From positions 511,557,772-511,621,771 of the forward strand of contig JASDDO010000001.1 in NCBI GenBank assembly GCA_030015575.1: a stretch of 64,000 bases of DNA, written 5' to 3'. Position 1 is the stretch's first letter. Each line of letters starts with the position of its first letter. The position numbers were made by a program, and so were the translations under genes. This document shows positions 53,670-64,000 of the stretch, one piece after another. This stretch comes from Agapanthus africanus (taxonomy: Eukaryota > Streptophyta > Magnoliopsida > Asparagales > Amaryllidaceae). The notes beneath the pieces were generated by a model. It did no database searches. It worked only from the letters and a program-made list of their open reading frames with translations, and was not told the origin of the DNA.

Positions 53670-54175
53670 ATGGATGGCATCGTTGGAAGCTTCTCTCCCT
53701 TTTCCGATGCTCCCACTCCTAGCATCCATTCTCATGAAGCACCCCCTTTCGTTCTTGTCCCGTCGGCAGCTGCTCACACAGATAGGCTGGGAGAGTTGTT
53801 CTTCTTTGTAGCGCTTCCTGTGCTAGTGAGCCTAGGGATGATGATTTTTTGGACGCTACAGACGGTTCTTGCCCCATAGCCAGATCCAGCACAGCCAGCC
53901 CCACAGCCAGATCCCCCACAGCCAGATCCAGCACAGCCAGCCCCACAGCCAAATCCAGCACAGCCAGATCCCCCACAGCCAGATCCAGCACAGCCAGCCC
54001 CACAGCCAGATCCAGCACAGCCGATCCCCCACAGCCAGATCCAGCCCTACAGACGGATCCAGCCTCAGCCATTGTTGTGGACATACCAACTGGAGCTGCG
54101 GTTATTCCGGCGGACCCTACATCATCGGCTACTAGTTGGTGGAGTGATCTTTTCCATTACTTTACAGATTATTAG
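53670..54175 (+). pseudogene. Unrecognised protein: membrane segment, PDPAQPAPQ repeats, conserved-looking tail
   Basis: The frame from 53670 reads MDGIVGSFSPFSDAPTPSI, then a hydrophobic segment (LFFFVALPVLVSLGMMIFW, residues about 44-62), and stops at 53877-53879 (TAG where the repeat would have CAG). Beyond the stop the same frame carries about five PDPAQPAPQ/PDPPQ repeats to about 54020. There a one-base loss moves the frame, and the tail reads DPASAIVVDIPTGAAVIPA and SWWSDLFHYFTDY before a stop at 54173. This looks like the last exon of a small single-pass membrane protein disabled by one stop and one frameshift. I do not recognise the family. Confidence 0.4.
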
Positions 54176-55566
54176 ATGTGTAGATCTATCAAATAGAAAG
54201 AAATGAAAGATAATATGTTTTTTTGTATTTGTTAATTGTATCTCAGTATTTTGGGTTTCATGTAGTGTGTTTGGATTTGGATATGATTTGAATTTACATT
54301 TGAATTTACGGCTGCACTCGGTCATTAAATTTTTCTTCATCATATATGTCAGTATTATTGAGTTTCAATTTCTTCATATGCGCTATACACTTTTATTTGT
54401 TGCAAGACAAGACAGAGACCATTATCTTTATTGAAACTAAAGAATCCTCTGTTATGAATTTATGCTTAACGAAAAAGCCAAACAACTACAATTTCGTATA
54501 CGGTTTGAACTGTAGCCCAAAGGAACAATGGCTACATATTTTATTGTGACTAGAGAGTTCAAAAGTTTACACTTTTAGTTGTGGCGAGACAATGCAAAGA
54601 CTATTATTTCTTATGAAACTAAAGATTCCACTATTTCAAATTTATGTGTCCACCTTTATGGCTACACACTAAAATATTGATGCAATTCCCCTTTTCACAG
54701 CTTGAATCACACAACGAAAAAGCAAAAGAAAAATCTACGATCATACATCATAGCAAATAGGACACTAACGGTCACAACAGTAAATGAATCAATCAATTTA
54801 ATTCTGAATAAATATCTGTACAATTTGATAAAAACTTTGAATTATGCCCTCCAAAAGGTTGAATGTCACCCCCAAATCAGTGTATTCATAATCTGTTCAT
54901 TACATAAAATATTGCATCTCATACATAGAAGTACTGAGAAAAGAAAATGACTCGCAGCTTGCTCGTATACTAGTCCAAACATGCGATCCTCGCATCATCT
55001 TTATCCTCTCTACTCTTCAAAATCATCAACCATATCCTTACAATTCTGAATAGTCTACACTTGTCCATCCAAATTACTGCAATTAACTTGCTTGTTCAAC
55101 ATCTTCGCCGTCGTTGCCTTGCAAAAAGCTATTTGTCCGAGTTAATCTAAGTTTTCATCTCTGATAAATATTTAGCAATGAATTAGAGTACAGCTCAAAC
55201 CTTGGCATGATCCTTGGATTTTAAAACTTCCTCTGTCAAGGTACCTTATTGTCAAGGTCCATTCCATTAACAATGCACTATTTCTACATTAATGGACGAC
55301 TCAGGTTCTCATTGGAATATTACTGAATTCTCTATTTCCTCCATTCATTCTTATTCAAATCCTTTTACTGCAGTTCTTCCTAGAAGCACCTTCAACATAA
55401 TGTCGGTTTAGCAGCGAAACCCTTGTCCTGTATGAACACAATAAAGATGACATAGCAGATAAATCAGAATTCATATTTGTCAGGCTAGTGTGTTCCTTTA
55501 AAGACAACCAAACATTGCTAATGATCTCTTTAATGAATCTAAGAACAGAAGAAAACCTGTAAAAAT
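54176..55566. other. AT-rich DNA without recognised gene
   Basis: Short open frames only. A 3'-flank-like region follows the Pro-rich piece; nothing else is recognised before the ATP synthase repeat begins at 55567. Confidence 0.4.
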
Positions 55567-57702
55567 AAATGACGGCCTTTCATACCTATAGTGAGCGATT
55601 ATGACATCTTTAGTTGGGGTTCTGTCTTAATTTCCTATTTCTATGAAAGTGAATTTGATGCTCAATTTTGTATTATGATACTATCTTTTTCTGTATTATG
55701 GTATTACATAACACTTCATTGGAGTTCAATGAATATACAAGTATACTGTATTTGATGTATTTGATATATGAACATATTTCTTTCCTCAAGGGGAAAAAAT
55801 ATATGAAGATATCTGGGATGATGGGGTCAGCCAAACCTATGTTCAAATCCAGCCCTAACTATCAAAACTAATCCATGTAACTGAGTCGTCGGACATAGGT
55901 TCATCATATAAACTAGAATCGATATCGAAGGGTAATTGTGATATCATATGAAAGACCCATTAAGAAAAGCACCTCCATGCCATGATAATAGCAACTAGAA
56001 AATGGATCTTAAAACAGAAATCACTCACAAACCTCGGGTTTGACCAAAATAATATTACATCACGAATAGTATAAGACACAACAGATGGAAGAATTAGTCC
56101 AAATCAGCTGAAGAATTCTTTTCTTTAAAAGAAAACAAGAGCTTACTTGTTTCTTATAGTCTTCAAGACCTTTGCATAACGACTCACTGCAGCAGGATCA
56201 TCAGGATCAATTGCAATCTTTTCCTTGCGAAGAATACCAATAACTGTCTCAAATTTATTCTTCACCTCATAAAAGATGTTTTTCAACTTCTCTGCAAATC
56301 AAAATAAAGTTCATTGTTAAGAACATTATGTATGAGGAAAAATACGGACAGGGAAATATATCAAATCAATTACAAAAACAAAGAGGATAAAAATCCTATA
56401 CTGAACATGACATATCCAAGAGGACAATGTATTTATCTCGATGTGGGAACTTTGTACAAAAATAGTAAACAATCAAGCGAATTGAACCCTCTATTGATCA
56501 AAATGATATGTAGGGTGGCAAACTTGACCTAACTTGTTAGCCCAACCCAAAACCAGTCTGAAGATCACACAAAAGCATATACCTGCCAACTTGTTCATTA
56601 AACGAGTAGGTTCATTTCAGCTGTTGTAACCTGCATAACCAATTATTTCTTGTCGATTGAATAAGATATGATCGTATGCTACTACACATTGAACATATAG
56701 CCAGTCAAGTCGTATTAGTTAGAGATTTGAAATGGGTGATTTGTGAAGCAGTTCGTTCTACTCATAGTTCCTGCACTCGTCTTCATTATAAAATCTCAAC
56801 TACCAAGCAATACCGCTCTGACTTGGGTAACCCATCCAGTTCGTCATGCTTACATTAAACAGCGGGGTCATAGCTCGGTGGAGTCTGGCCCTATTTACTG
56901 TGAACCCAAATTCAAAGGTAGGACTGGGTGGAGTCTAAAGTGAAACCAAATTCAAAGTTCGGAATCAGAATAAAATCGAGTTATTAGGTAATTAGGCATA
57001 AAACCTCATTTGCAACGTGATAACCACCTAGGTTTATTGCATTCACATTACAAAATCAAAAACTAAACTGATAGATCATAGGAACAGTGTCAAGAAAATG
57101 TCACGTCTATTTTACACAGCGATCTACTCCACAAAAAAAGGGCAGGAAGTGAAAATAATATCTCATGAACTGACATTGTTACCGTTTAATCTATATGTCA
57201 GAATGAACCCATAGTGGCCATCTCAACACAAGTTTATCGATATCATATTCCATCCTCCAATATGTACCATGCATGTGATTGAACGATACAACCACTAGAA
57301 AAATAACAATCGATAACTTTTCCTAAATGCGCACGCAAACCATTTCCCTCACATAAAATGAGTTTTCTAGCACTTAAATGCACGCAATTAATTCGAAGTT
57401 TTGAACTATGGAATGATAATCACTTGCCTTTACAGAGCACAAACATATATATATTCAATATAAAGAGTATTTTTTTTTCTTGTGTTATCAATCATAATCT
57501 AAATATAGATTCGAATACAAAATCACGAAATTTTCAATACAAATTACAAATCAATTCATCTGCTCACCATCTCCTTTCAGGGGGGGAGGATAGATGGAGC
57601 ATCTTGTTGTGCATAGGAACGAGATGGTGCCCGATTCTCATATGTTGCAGAACGATCTGGCCGGCATACATCTGCAAATCCACATTTATTAATAACTCAT
57701 TG
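55567..57702. repeat. Long direct repeat, copy 2 (partner 31799-33972)
   Basis: It runs parallel to copy 1 from AAATGACG to CTCATTG. Element D begins at the next base. Copy 1 lacks D and shows the undisturbed continuation (CTTGAGCC), which fixes the insertion point exactly. Confidence 0.9.
56147..57671 (-). pseudogene. Mitochondrial ATP synthase 24 kDa subunit, exons 2 and 3, copy 2
   Basis: Exon 2 is 57671-57568 (MYAGQIVLQHM at its start, SRSYAQQDAPS in a second frame) and exon 3 is 56291-56147 (EKLKNIFYEVKNKFETVIG, then KEKIAIDPDDPAAVSRYAK and VLKTIRNK, in one open frame). Exon 3 is intact here, unlike copy 1. Exon 2 has lost one base in a C run near 57580 relative to copy 1 and shares the frame change near codon 10. 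Exon 1 would lie to the right but element D intervenes. Later exons are not recognised to the left. Confidence 0.8.
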
Positions 57703-58440
57703 TGATGATGCTCGATATCGGTGATCTCCCAGATCATGACACGTGGCAAATGACGTGTCCTAAAACTCACAAGAAAGGACCTACGGTGGCCGACAGGGCC
57801 ACCCCTGTGCCCGTCCCACAATCAGACGCTGGCTCATCTCCGAGCCCCCTGCATAATGGGCCACCTCGGCCTCCCAGCTCGTCTCCGGGCTACCGCAGAA
57901 CCAAGATACCTCGGCTCTCCCGCTCGTCCGCGAGCTCACCCACCGAGGTCATCTTCCTCGGTCTCATCGACCGACCAACGGCACCACTCACAGGCGCAAC
58001 CGCTATCCCGCGAATCTCGCCATGCACGAGATATCCACCGGCCACATCCCACGTTCCACGCCATCACGATCCCCCATTAACGAGCCTGTCTCGCTATTAA
58101 TGGGAGATCCCGCTCATCACGCAGGCGTGACGTCGGGAGCGTAACGGCCAGCGTGATTCTCGCGGCTGCCCTGCCTGCTGCCACCGCTATATAAACCCCT
58201 TCTTCAGACGGTTCAAGTAAGCCATTTTTACTCCACTAAGCCGTTACTCTGCTCGGATTTCCTGTCTAACTTAACCGTCGGAGGGTCCTCGGCGGTACAA
58301 CCACCCCGGGACTTTCTTGCAGGTAGCTCGGCGCAAACAACCTCAAACCCATTGAGACCCACACGCCTCAGGAGCCTGCCTCCAGATCCAATCTCAGCCG
58401 TCCATCGCCGCCATCAGCAGATCAACGGAAGATAACATCT
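57703..58440 (+). repeat. 5' LTR of element D
   Basis: It starts TGATGATGCTCG exactly where the host repeat stops and ends AACATCT before TGGCG. TATA box CTATATAAA at 58187-58195. It aligns with the LTRs at 20108-20885 and 23779-24565. Confidence 0.85.
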
Positions 58441-58490
58441 TGGCGTGATCCAAGTCGCGTCAGCTGGCGCCGTCTGTGGAAACACTAGAT
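58441..58490 (+). other. Primer-binding region of element D
   Basis: The LTR is followed by TGGCGTGATCCAAGTCGCG and, shortly after, TGGCGCCGTCTGTGGAAAC. The second word is common just inside plant Tat-type LTRs; either TGG could start the tRNA primer site. I could not assign the tRNA. Confidence 0.5.
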
Positions 58491-58527
58491 TCCACAAAAA
58501 CAAAGTTCATCTTCCGATCGTAATCGA

Positions 58528-59300
58528 ATGGCGAGCGATCATCATGACGATCCAAGCACTAGCCGCCGTCTCCCCCTCAACGGAGGCGCGGACGAACCTC
58601 CTTCGCCGAATGCCATCAACACCCTTGCCGGCTGGATAGACCGACTCGCGTCCGTCATGGAGGCGCTCATCCGCGTCCAAACGGCAGGGCAAGAACCCCA
58701 GGTCGCCGCTCCCCCACCTCGGGAACGGGACCCCTAAAAGGGGAGAGAAGACTCCCCCGCGTCGGCACCGAGGTCTGGTCTTAGGCACAAGGAGTGGTTA
58801 CGCTCCTTTGCATTAACGCAACCTAAGACCATGGCCACGGTAAAGGCCTGGACCGAGTGCGAGATCCAACTCGAATCCGAGATGAAAGCAAATCTCCCCC
58901 GGACAGATCGAGCCGACCAAAAGAAAATGGCAAGGGAAGAGAGAAGGGGACCCGAGTGGTCACAACCCTATCTCCTGAAGTTTCAGGAGTACATCCCGCT
59001 CAACGTCTCCCAGACCATGCTGCTAGAGGAGGGTAAAGGCGAAGGGTTCTTCAAGCTTCCCCCGATCTCGCGAATGGCCTCAAAGTGAACTCGGGCCCCT
59101 ACCGCGGTTTCCACAGGTCTCTAGGCCACTCCACGGAGAGCTGTAAGCAGCTCCGACTGCATCGAGGAGCTCATCCGTTCGGGGTACCTCGCAGCGTACT
59201 TGAGGGACAAGCGGCAAGCCGACCGCGTGCAGGAGCAGCGTCCACCCCCCCCCCCCCGCCGAGCTGACCATCGGCCAAATCATGGTCGTGTCAGCAGAGG
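58528..59300 (+). CDS. Gag of element D (shortened, broken)
   Basis: 58528-58737 gives MASDHHDDPSTSRRLPLNG and IDRLASVMEALIRVQTAGQ, a typical Tat gag N-terminus. 58831-59088 gives KAWTECEIQLESEMKANLP and LLEEGKGEGFFKLPPISR, which correspond to the C-terminal half of gag in element C. The zinc-knuckle region follows at about 59095-59160 (YRGFHRSLGHSTESCKQL). Most of the Retrotrans_gag core seen in C is missing. Confidence 0.75.
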
Positions 59301-59560
59301 ATACGTCTGGTGCCCACGGAGCTCAGTACCCTGTGCCGGGCACAGAGGCAAACAAACATCCGAGGGGCCCAAGCTGCACAAATAAGAACATTTACCAGCA
59401 TGTATTTCTTTTCTAAAAAAGGCAATGTAAACTTTCCATGAGATCTTTTTGTTTAGATAATAAAAAGGATCAACGAAACATTGCAAAAAGAAGAATCTTA
59501 TTTATTCGGAAAAAAGGTACTATGGGCTCCCCAGCCATACATCATCGAAAAAAAGAAAAA

Positions 59561-60179
59561 TTACAATAGCGGGGGAAGGGCTGCAGAGAACACTGCTCGT
59601 GGTACTCTGAAAATACTTCTACCAGCCGAGCCCTCACGGCATCTAACCTCAGCCCTCCATGCCCCCCCACGAACGTCGGCATCATGCCTCAATTGGTAGC
59701 ACTCAAGGACGGGCGCCACCCAGCGATTTAGCCGACTCACAGAGATTAGGCCAAAGCGCCTCAGAGACCTGAGCTTGCCAACGGTCTCGTCTTTCAGCTG
59801 CCCGGACAAGGAGTTGTAGAGCCCCGATGACGCCCTCCAGAGGGAGTACATCAACAGCTGAAGTAGGGGGAGCGCCAGGGGAGCAATCGGCCAAAATGAC
59901 CCTCTATGCGGCCTATCACCAACTGCACCGTGTCCTTAGTACAGTGTTGATCATAGAGGTACACGTCCTCGAAGTGTATGATCTTGGGGATGGTGAAAGG
60001 GAAGTCCTCCATTTCTTACGTTTTGAGTGTGAAGGAGTGATCAACACTCCATCCGCTTTATACCCTGTTGTGCCCTCAAGAATCCAACAGTCGCCCGTTT
60101 CACCCACAACGGTGCCGCCACGCGGCAAACCTCGAGCCTTACCTGGCGAAATCGAAACGACGCGGCTCCGGCACTTCAC
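59561..60179 (-). pseudogene. aORF2 of element D
   Basis: The minus-strand frame at 59561-59854 reads MMYSLWRASSGLYNSLSGQ, LKDETVGKLRSLRRFGLIS and VLECYQLRHDADVRG. It matches aORF2 of element C. Upstream, TATAAAG at 60056-60062 (minus strand) corresponds to the TATA box of C. No known domain was recognised. The copy is broken. Confidence 0.55.
60056..60062 (-). promoter_or_regulatory. TATA box upstream of aORF2, element D
   Basis: TATAAAG on the minus strand, within GGGTATAAAGCGGATGG; aligned with GGCTATATAAAGCCGTGGG of element C. Confidence 0.5.
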
Positions 60180-60239
60180 CTCCCCTAAGCGTTCGATACG
60201 TGTATTGCCCGTGACTGTCCCTATTCCCCATACTTACAC

Positions 60240-61960
60240 CTGGAAGGTCAGACAGAACCTCACGAGGAAGCGGTCGAGCAGCTACCCTGCTCGGTTATCC
60301 CTGACGGGAAGTTCAACGCCCCACAGCACCAGGGATCTAAGCCCTCACCAAGAGGCAGCCGAGCGGCCACCCTGCTCGGCTATCCCTGGTCGATAGCTCC
60401 CCTACCCCACAACGCCAGGGATCTAAGCCCTCGCAAGAGGCACTAGGCAGGTCACTGCTCGGTCCATCCTTAGCAGGCCTCCGACGGCCCCTCCAGCGCA
60501 AAGAATCGAAGCCCTCACCAAGAGGCAGCCGAGCGGCTACCCTGCTCGGCTATCCCTGGCCGGTAGCTCCCCTACCCCACAACGCCAGGGATTAAAGCCC
60601 TCGCCAAGAGGCAGCCGAGCGGCTACCCTGCTCGGCTATCCCTGGCAGGTAGCTCCCCTACCCCACAACGCTAGGGATCAAAGCCCTCGCCAAGAGGCAG
60701 CCGAGCAGCTTCTCTGCTCGGTCTATCCTTAGCAGGCCTCCTACGGCCCCTCCAGCTCTAAGGATTGAAGCCCTCGCCAAGAGACAGCCGAGCGGCTACG
60801 CCGCTCGGCTGGTAGCCCCCTACCCCACAACGCCATGGATCAAAAGCCCTCATTAAGAGGCAGCCAAGAGGCTACCCTGCTCGGCTATCCCTGGCTGATA
60901 GCTCCCCTACCCCACAACTCCAGGGATCAAAAGCCCTCACTAAGAGGCAGCCGAGCGGCTAACCCGCTCGGCTATCCTTGGCTGGTAGCTCCCCTACCCC
61001 ACAACACCAGGAATCGAAGCCCTCGCCAAGAGGCACCGGGCAACAACCCTGCTCGGCCATCCTTAAGGACCAAAAGCCTTCGCCAAGAGGCACCGGGCAG
61101 TAACCCTGCTCGACCATCCTTAGTAGGCCTCTTACGGCCCCTCCCGCGCTAAGGATAAAAAGCCCTCGCAGGAGGCAACCGGGCCCGCTCTTGCTCGGTT
61201 ATCCCTGGATGGTAGGTCCCTACCCCAACACACCAGGGATCAAAGCCCTCGCCAAGAGGCAGCAGAGCGGCTACCCTGCTCGGCTATCCCTGGCTGGTAG
61301 TTCCCTACCCCACAACGCCAGGGATCAAAGCCCTCGATATGAAGCACCGGACAACAACCCTGATCGGCCCGTCCTTAAGGATCAAAAGCCCCCGAAAGAG
61401 GCAACCGGGCCCGCCCTTGCTCGGTTATCCCTGGCTGGTAGTTCCCTATCCCAACACACCAGGGATCAAAGCCCTCGCAAGAGGCACCGGGCAGTAACCC
61501 TGCTCGGCCATCCTTAGTAGGCCTCTCACGGCCCCTCCCGCGCTAAGGATGAAAAGCCCTCACAAGAGGCAACCGGGCCCGCCCTTGCTCGGTTATCCCT
61601 GACTGGTAGCTCCCTACCCGAACACACAAGGATCAAAATCCTCGCCAAGAGGCGCCGAGCAGCTACCCTGCTTGGCCCCGTCCTCAGTAGGCCTCTTACG
61701 GCTCCTCCCGCCCTAAGGATAAAGAGCCCTCGAAAGAGGCAACCGGACCCGCCCTTGTTCGGTCATCCCTGGCTGGTAGTTCCCTACCCACGACGCCAGG
61801 GACCAAAGCCCTCGCCAAGAGGCAACCGAGTCTCTTTCTGCTTGGCGCATCCCCAGCGGGCACCCGCTTGCCCATCAGACGCTGAGGGGGCCACCGAGCC
61901 CCTTTCTGCTCGGCGCATCCCCTGTGAGCATCCTCCTGCCCACCAAAGCAGCTAAGGATC
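60240..61960. repeat. Variable tandem array of element D
   Basis: About 15-18 units combine AGCCCTCGCCAAGAGGCAGCC, GAGCGGCTACCCTGCTCGGC, TATCCCTGGC(T/C)GGTAGCT and CCCTACCCCACAACGCCAGG. These are the reverse complements of the words in the array of element C. Unit order and number differ between C and D. Confidence 0.85.
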
Positions 61961-62380
61961 AACTACCCTGCTCGGTCGTCCATAGCTAGTGCCGCTAGCT
62001 GCCGGCGCACGGTCCAAGACCTCGCCAAGGGACCACCCCGTCTTAGCGTTCCCACCTCGACTTCGGGGCCATGGAGATACCAACCCTTCACCAGTCTTTG
62101 CACCCTGGGCAAGCGGTCGAAATCAACTCGACGTGTGATCGCCAGACAAAAAACCGACCTGACATGGAAGCTGAGCCGTGCAAGTACGAATATTCTACGA
62201 GTATTCTCCATAAACAAAAGGATAATGCGTACGCAAAGAAGCGGCAAAAAAGTTTTATTCCCAAAATCAAAGTCTTTACAAGGGTATTGTGGGCTCCCCA
62301 GCCTTACAAAATGCCCGGAGGCCTACAAAATTCCCGATGCAACAAAAGAAAAGAAACAAGAAGACGAGGGACGAGGGGCT
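61961..62380 (-). other. 3' flank of aORF1 in element D
   Basis: The stretch corresponds to 35570-35959 of element C, including words from the terminator-like region (TTTGTTTATGGAGAATACTC on the minus strand). No gene recognised. Confidence 0.4.
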
Positions 62381-63842
62381 TCAGGCCTCAGAGCCATGCG
62401 CAACCCCGGGAAGCTCAATATCTACCACGACTCGGGCAGGGTCTTCGGCATCCCCCTCGCCGGGAACCTCTTCCCCGGTTTCGCCTCCGAGGTCGTCCCC
62501 CTGCTCGTCGTCCCCGCGGGGATATTCGGCTCGGAGCTCTTCGTCAGCGAACTCCGGCATCCGAGCCTTGACGGCGTCGAGGGCCTCAAGCCAGATGGCG
62601 GTAGTGGTTACGGCTAGGTCGGTGTAAAAAGCTTCTGATTTCTTGTAGTTCTCCATCGCCTTCGCCGCTCTGAGATCGGCTCGCTTCGTCCCCTCTGCCG
62701 CCGCCTCCAGCTCCTTCCGAAGGGTTTTCACTGACTTCTTCATGGTGCCGATGAGCACCTTGGATCCTGAAGCTTGACCTCGGCGGCCTGGGCGGCCTCA
62801 CGGTACCGGGTAACCCCTTGCTTCCCGGCCGCCATCTCGCCCTCAAGGGCAGCGACCCTCGCCATCGCCGCTTCCAGCTCCAGCTTTGAGCTCTCCTCCA
62901 GCGAGGAAAGCTGCCCCGCGGCTTGTATCGCCGGGTTATTTCCTCGTCTCCCATGTGAACAACGAGGGCGACATGTTGGAGGACCTAAAGAAATCAAAGA
63001 GGGGTCAGAAAGACAAAACCTCGGCACCAAATCTCACAAATAACGAGGCGCTGAGTGGAAAACCGAATAACGTGCGAACACTAATCTGCACGGCCTCCTG
63101 GGCGATGGCTGCCATCTGCGCCCTGAGAGTCCCCTGAGGGACTTTGCCCCCGGCCGATCTCTCCATGCCGGCCAGCAAGCTGTCAGCAACAGAGAGCCCT
63201 GGGGGCACCTCAAAGCGGAGGCCCCCTCGTCCACCAAGATCGGGGAGGCCGGGGTTCGCGGAACCGTGCGGGGAAATCTCTTGAGAGACGAGGGCGAGGA
63301 GCCGATCTCCGCCTTTGAAGCCGGGGCCTCCTGTCCCCGAACCCGCTTTCGGCTCGGCGTCTGGCTGGGCTCCGGGGCATGGCCCACGTTCGAGCGCTGG
63401 GGAGGGACGGCTGCCGGGGGAGCCGGGACAGACATCAGGCGAGAAGAGCTGGCACCTCCAGCCTTCGACCCCTTCTTCGGCTTGCGCATGGTTGCTCGGA
63501 GGTGGCTCAGATCCATGGGTTCTGCACAAGACAAGACACAATGGAATCAGCAGCACAAACAAAAATGAAAACAAACACAAGCCTAACAGACCGCCCGCAA
63601 GCCCCCAAATTACCGACGAACTGGGCGGGGCTGAGCCCGGCCCAGCTAAGAGCCCGCTCAGAAAGCAACACATCAACCCGGGGAATGAGCTCCCACTCCG
63701 CCACTCTCACCGCGTCGGGATCATTGGATAGACTTCCCAGCCAACACCTATTCTTTGACCACTGGGTGAGCACGGGCCAGTCCTCACCCTCTGGCGGCCT
63801 AACAAAGAAAAACTTCTTCCAATCATGGATAGAAGAAGGCAA
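62381..63842 (-). pseudogene. aORF1 of element D, spliced antisense gene
   Basis: N-terminal end visible at 63842-63507 (VPSSIHDW-type start: PSSIHDWKKFFFVRPPEGE), equal to the segment IHKWKEKFVLVGPPE in the right arm. Next come a Pro/Lys-rich exon (MRKPKKGSKAGGASSSRL; KRVRGQEAPASKAEIGSSP), the segment QMAAIAQEAVQ, an intron (62985 to about 63086) and a coiled coil (SKLELEAAMARVAALEGEM). The acidic tail VVVDIELPGVAHGSEA follows. The Transposase_28-like core should lie beyond 64000 to the right. Broken copy; function unknown. Confidence 0.65.
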
Positions 63843-64000
63843 GACGACGACTCCTGACCTGACGGCACCCCCGTCGCTTCCTAAAGGAGAGGTAAACCCA
63901 CCTCAGGTCGCCCACGCGAGTGCCAGGGTGACCTTTGTAAATAAAAGAGGAGGCAAGGATGGACACACTGAGGAGGACTATCTGCAACTTCAAACGGACC

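Larger units (their letters stand above)
57703..64000 (+). mobile_element. Element D: pol-less Tat-family element, plus strand, right end outside window
   Basis: 5' LTR 57703-58440, primer site, gag (58.5-59.3 kb), aORF2 on the minus strand, a 1.7-kb array, aORF1 on the minus strand from 63.84 kb to 62.38 kb. No RT, RNase H or integrase is present. The layout is the mirror of element C, so the pair defines a family that moves, if at all, with help from a full Tat element. Target bases cattg (57698-57702) precede it. It looks structurally ordered, but gag is shortened and coding parts have several breaks. Confidence 0.85.

Noticed and set aside
53849-54175. A Ser/Thr/Ala-repeat protein (ARSSTASPT repeats) in a second frame
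   Set aside because: It is a frame-shifted reading of the PDPAQPAPQ minisatellite; only its tail looks natural.
57702-58100. 132-codon frame starting at the element D LTR
   Set aside because: It lies wholly in the LTR upstream of the TATA box and is not conserved in the LTRs at 20108 and 23779.
1-64000. tRNA, rRNA, riboswitch or bacterial-type operon features
   Set aside because: I looked for cloverleaf-like blocks, conserved rRNA words and clustered co-directional genes and found none; all context is plant nuclear.

Overview
This is nuclear DNA of a flowering plant with a repeat-rich genome. The evidence is the set of plant-type transposons (Ty3/Gypsy Tat, Ty1/Copia, a chromovirus-like LTR, CACTA ends) and fragments of plant host genes with GT-AG introns: the mitochondrial ATP synthase 24 kDa subunit, a WRKY72-like exon and a MAKR-like C-terminus. 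I cannot tell monocot from eudicot. No tRNA, rRNA, CRISPR array or complete host gene was recognised.

Layout. 1-6180: element A, a young non-autonomous Tat-type LTR element on the minus strand, mostly tandem arrays. It is inserted in element B (6181-17917), a broken autonomous-type Tat element on the minus strand with gag, RT, two RNase H domains and integrase, followed by arrays and a spliced antisense gene (aORF) with a gypsy-type-transposon/mobile-like domain. 17918-26748: an inverted repeat with two 4.2-kb arms around a 450-bp spacer. Each arm holds a piece of Copia LTR, part of an antisense aORF, a Tat LTR and a host 5' exon. 26369-31798: a broken Copia element. 31799-34440: 5' part of an ATP synthase 24 kDa subunit gene. 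34826-40104: gag, aORF2, arrays and the aORF1 C-terminus of a pol-less Tat element (C), probably the other half of the element whose 3' LTR lies at 23779-24565. 40105-45929: host-like DNA with a 1-kb direct duplication and a third copy of the palindrome core. 45930-49689: two LTR-like segments. 49690-53413: two unlike CACTA ends. 53670-54175: an unrecognised Pro-rich coding piece. 55567-57702: second copy of the ATP synthase segment, cut by element D (57703 to beyond 64000), a pol-less Tat element in the plus orientation.

How it fits together. Elements C, D and the palindrome arms belong to one Tat family that has lost pol but keeps gag, two antisense genes and a hypervariable array between them. 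Nested insertion gives an order of events: Tat element into host DNA, Copia into the Tat aORF, then inverted duplication of a 4.2-kb block that included the tip of the Copia LTR. The most unusual items are the palindrome with its traceable donor side, the paired ATP synthase fragments, the antisense genes retained by pol-less elements (one with a conserved TATA box), and the arrays of palindromic motifs in element A.
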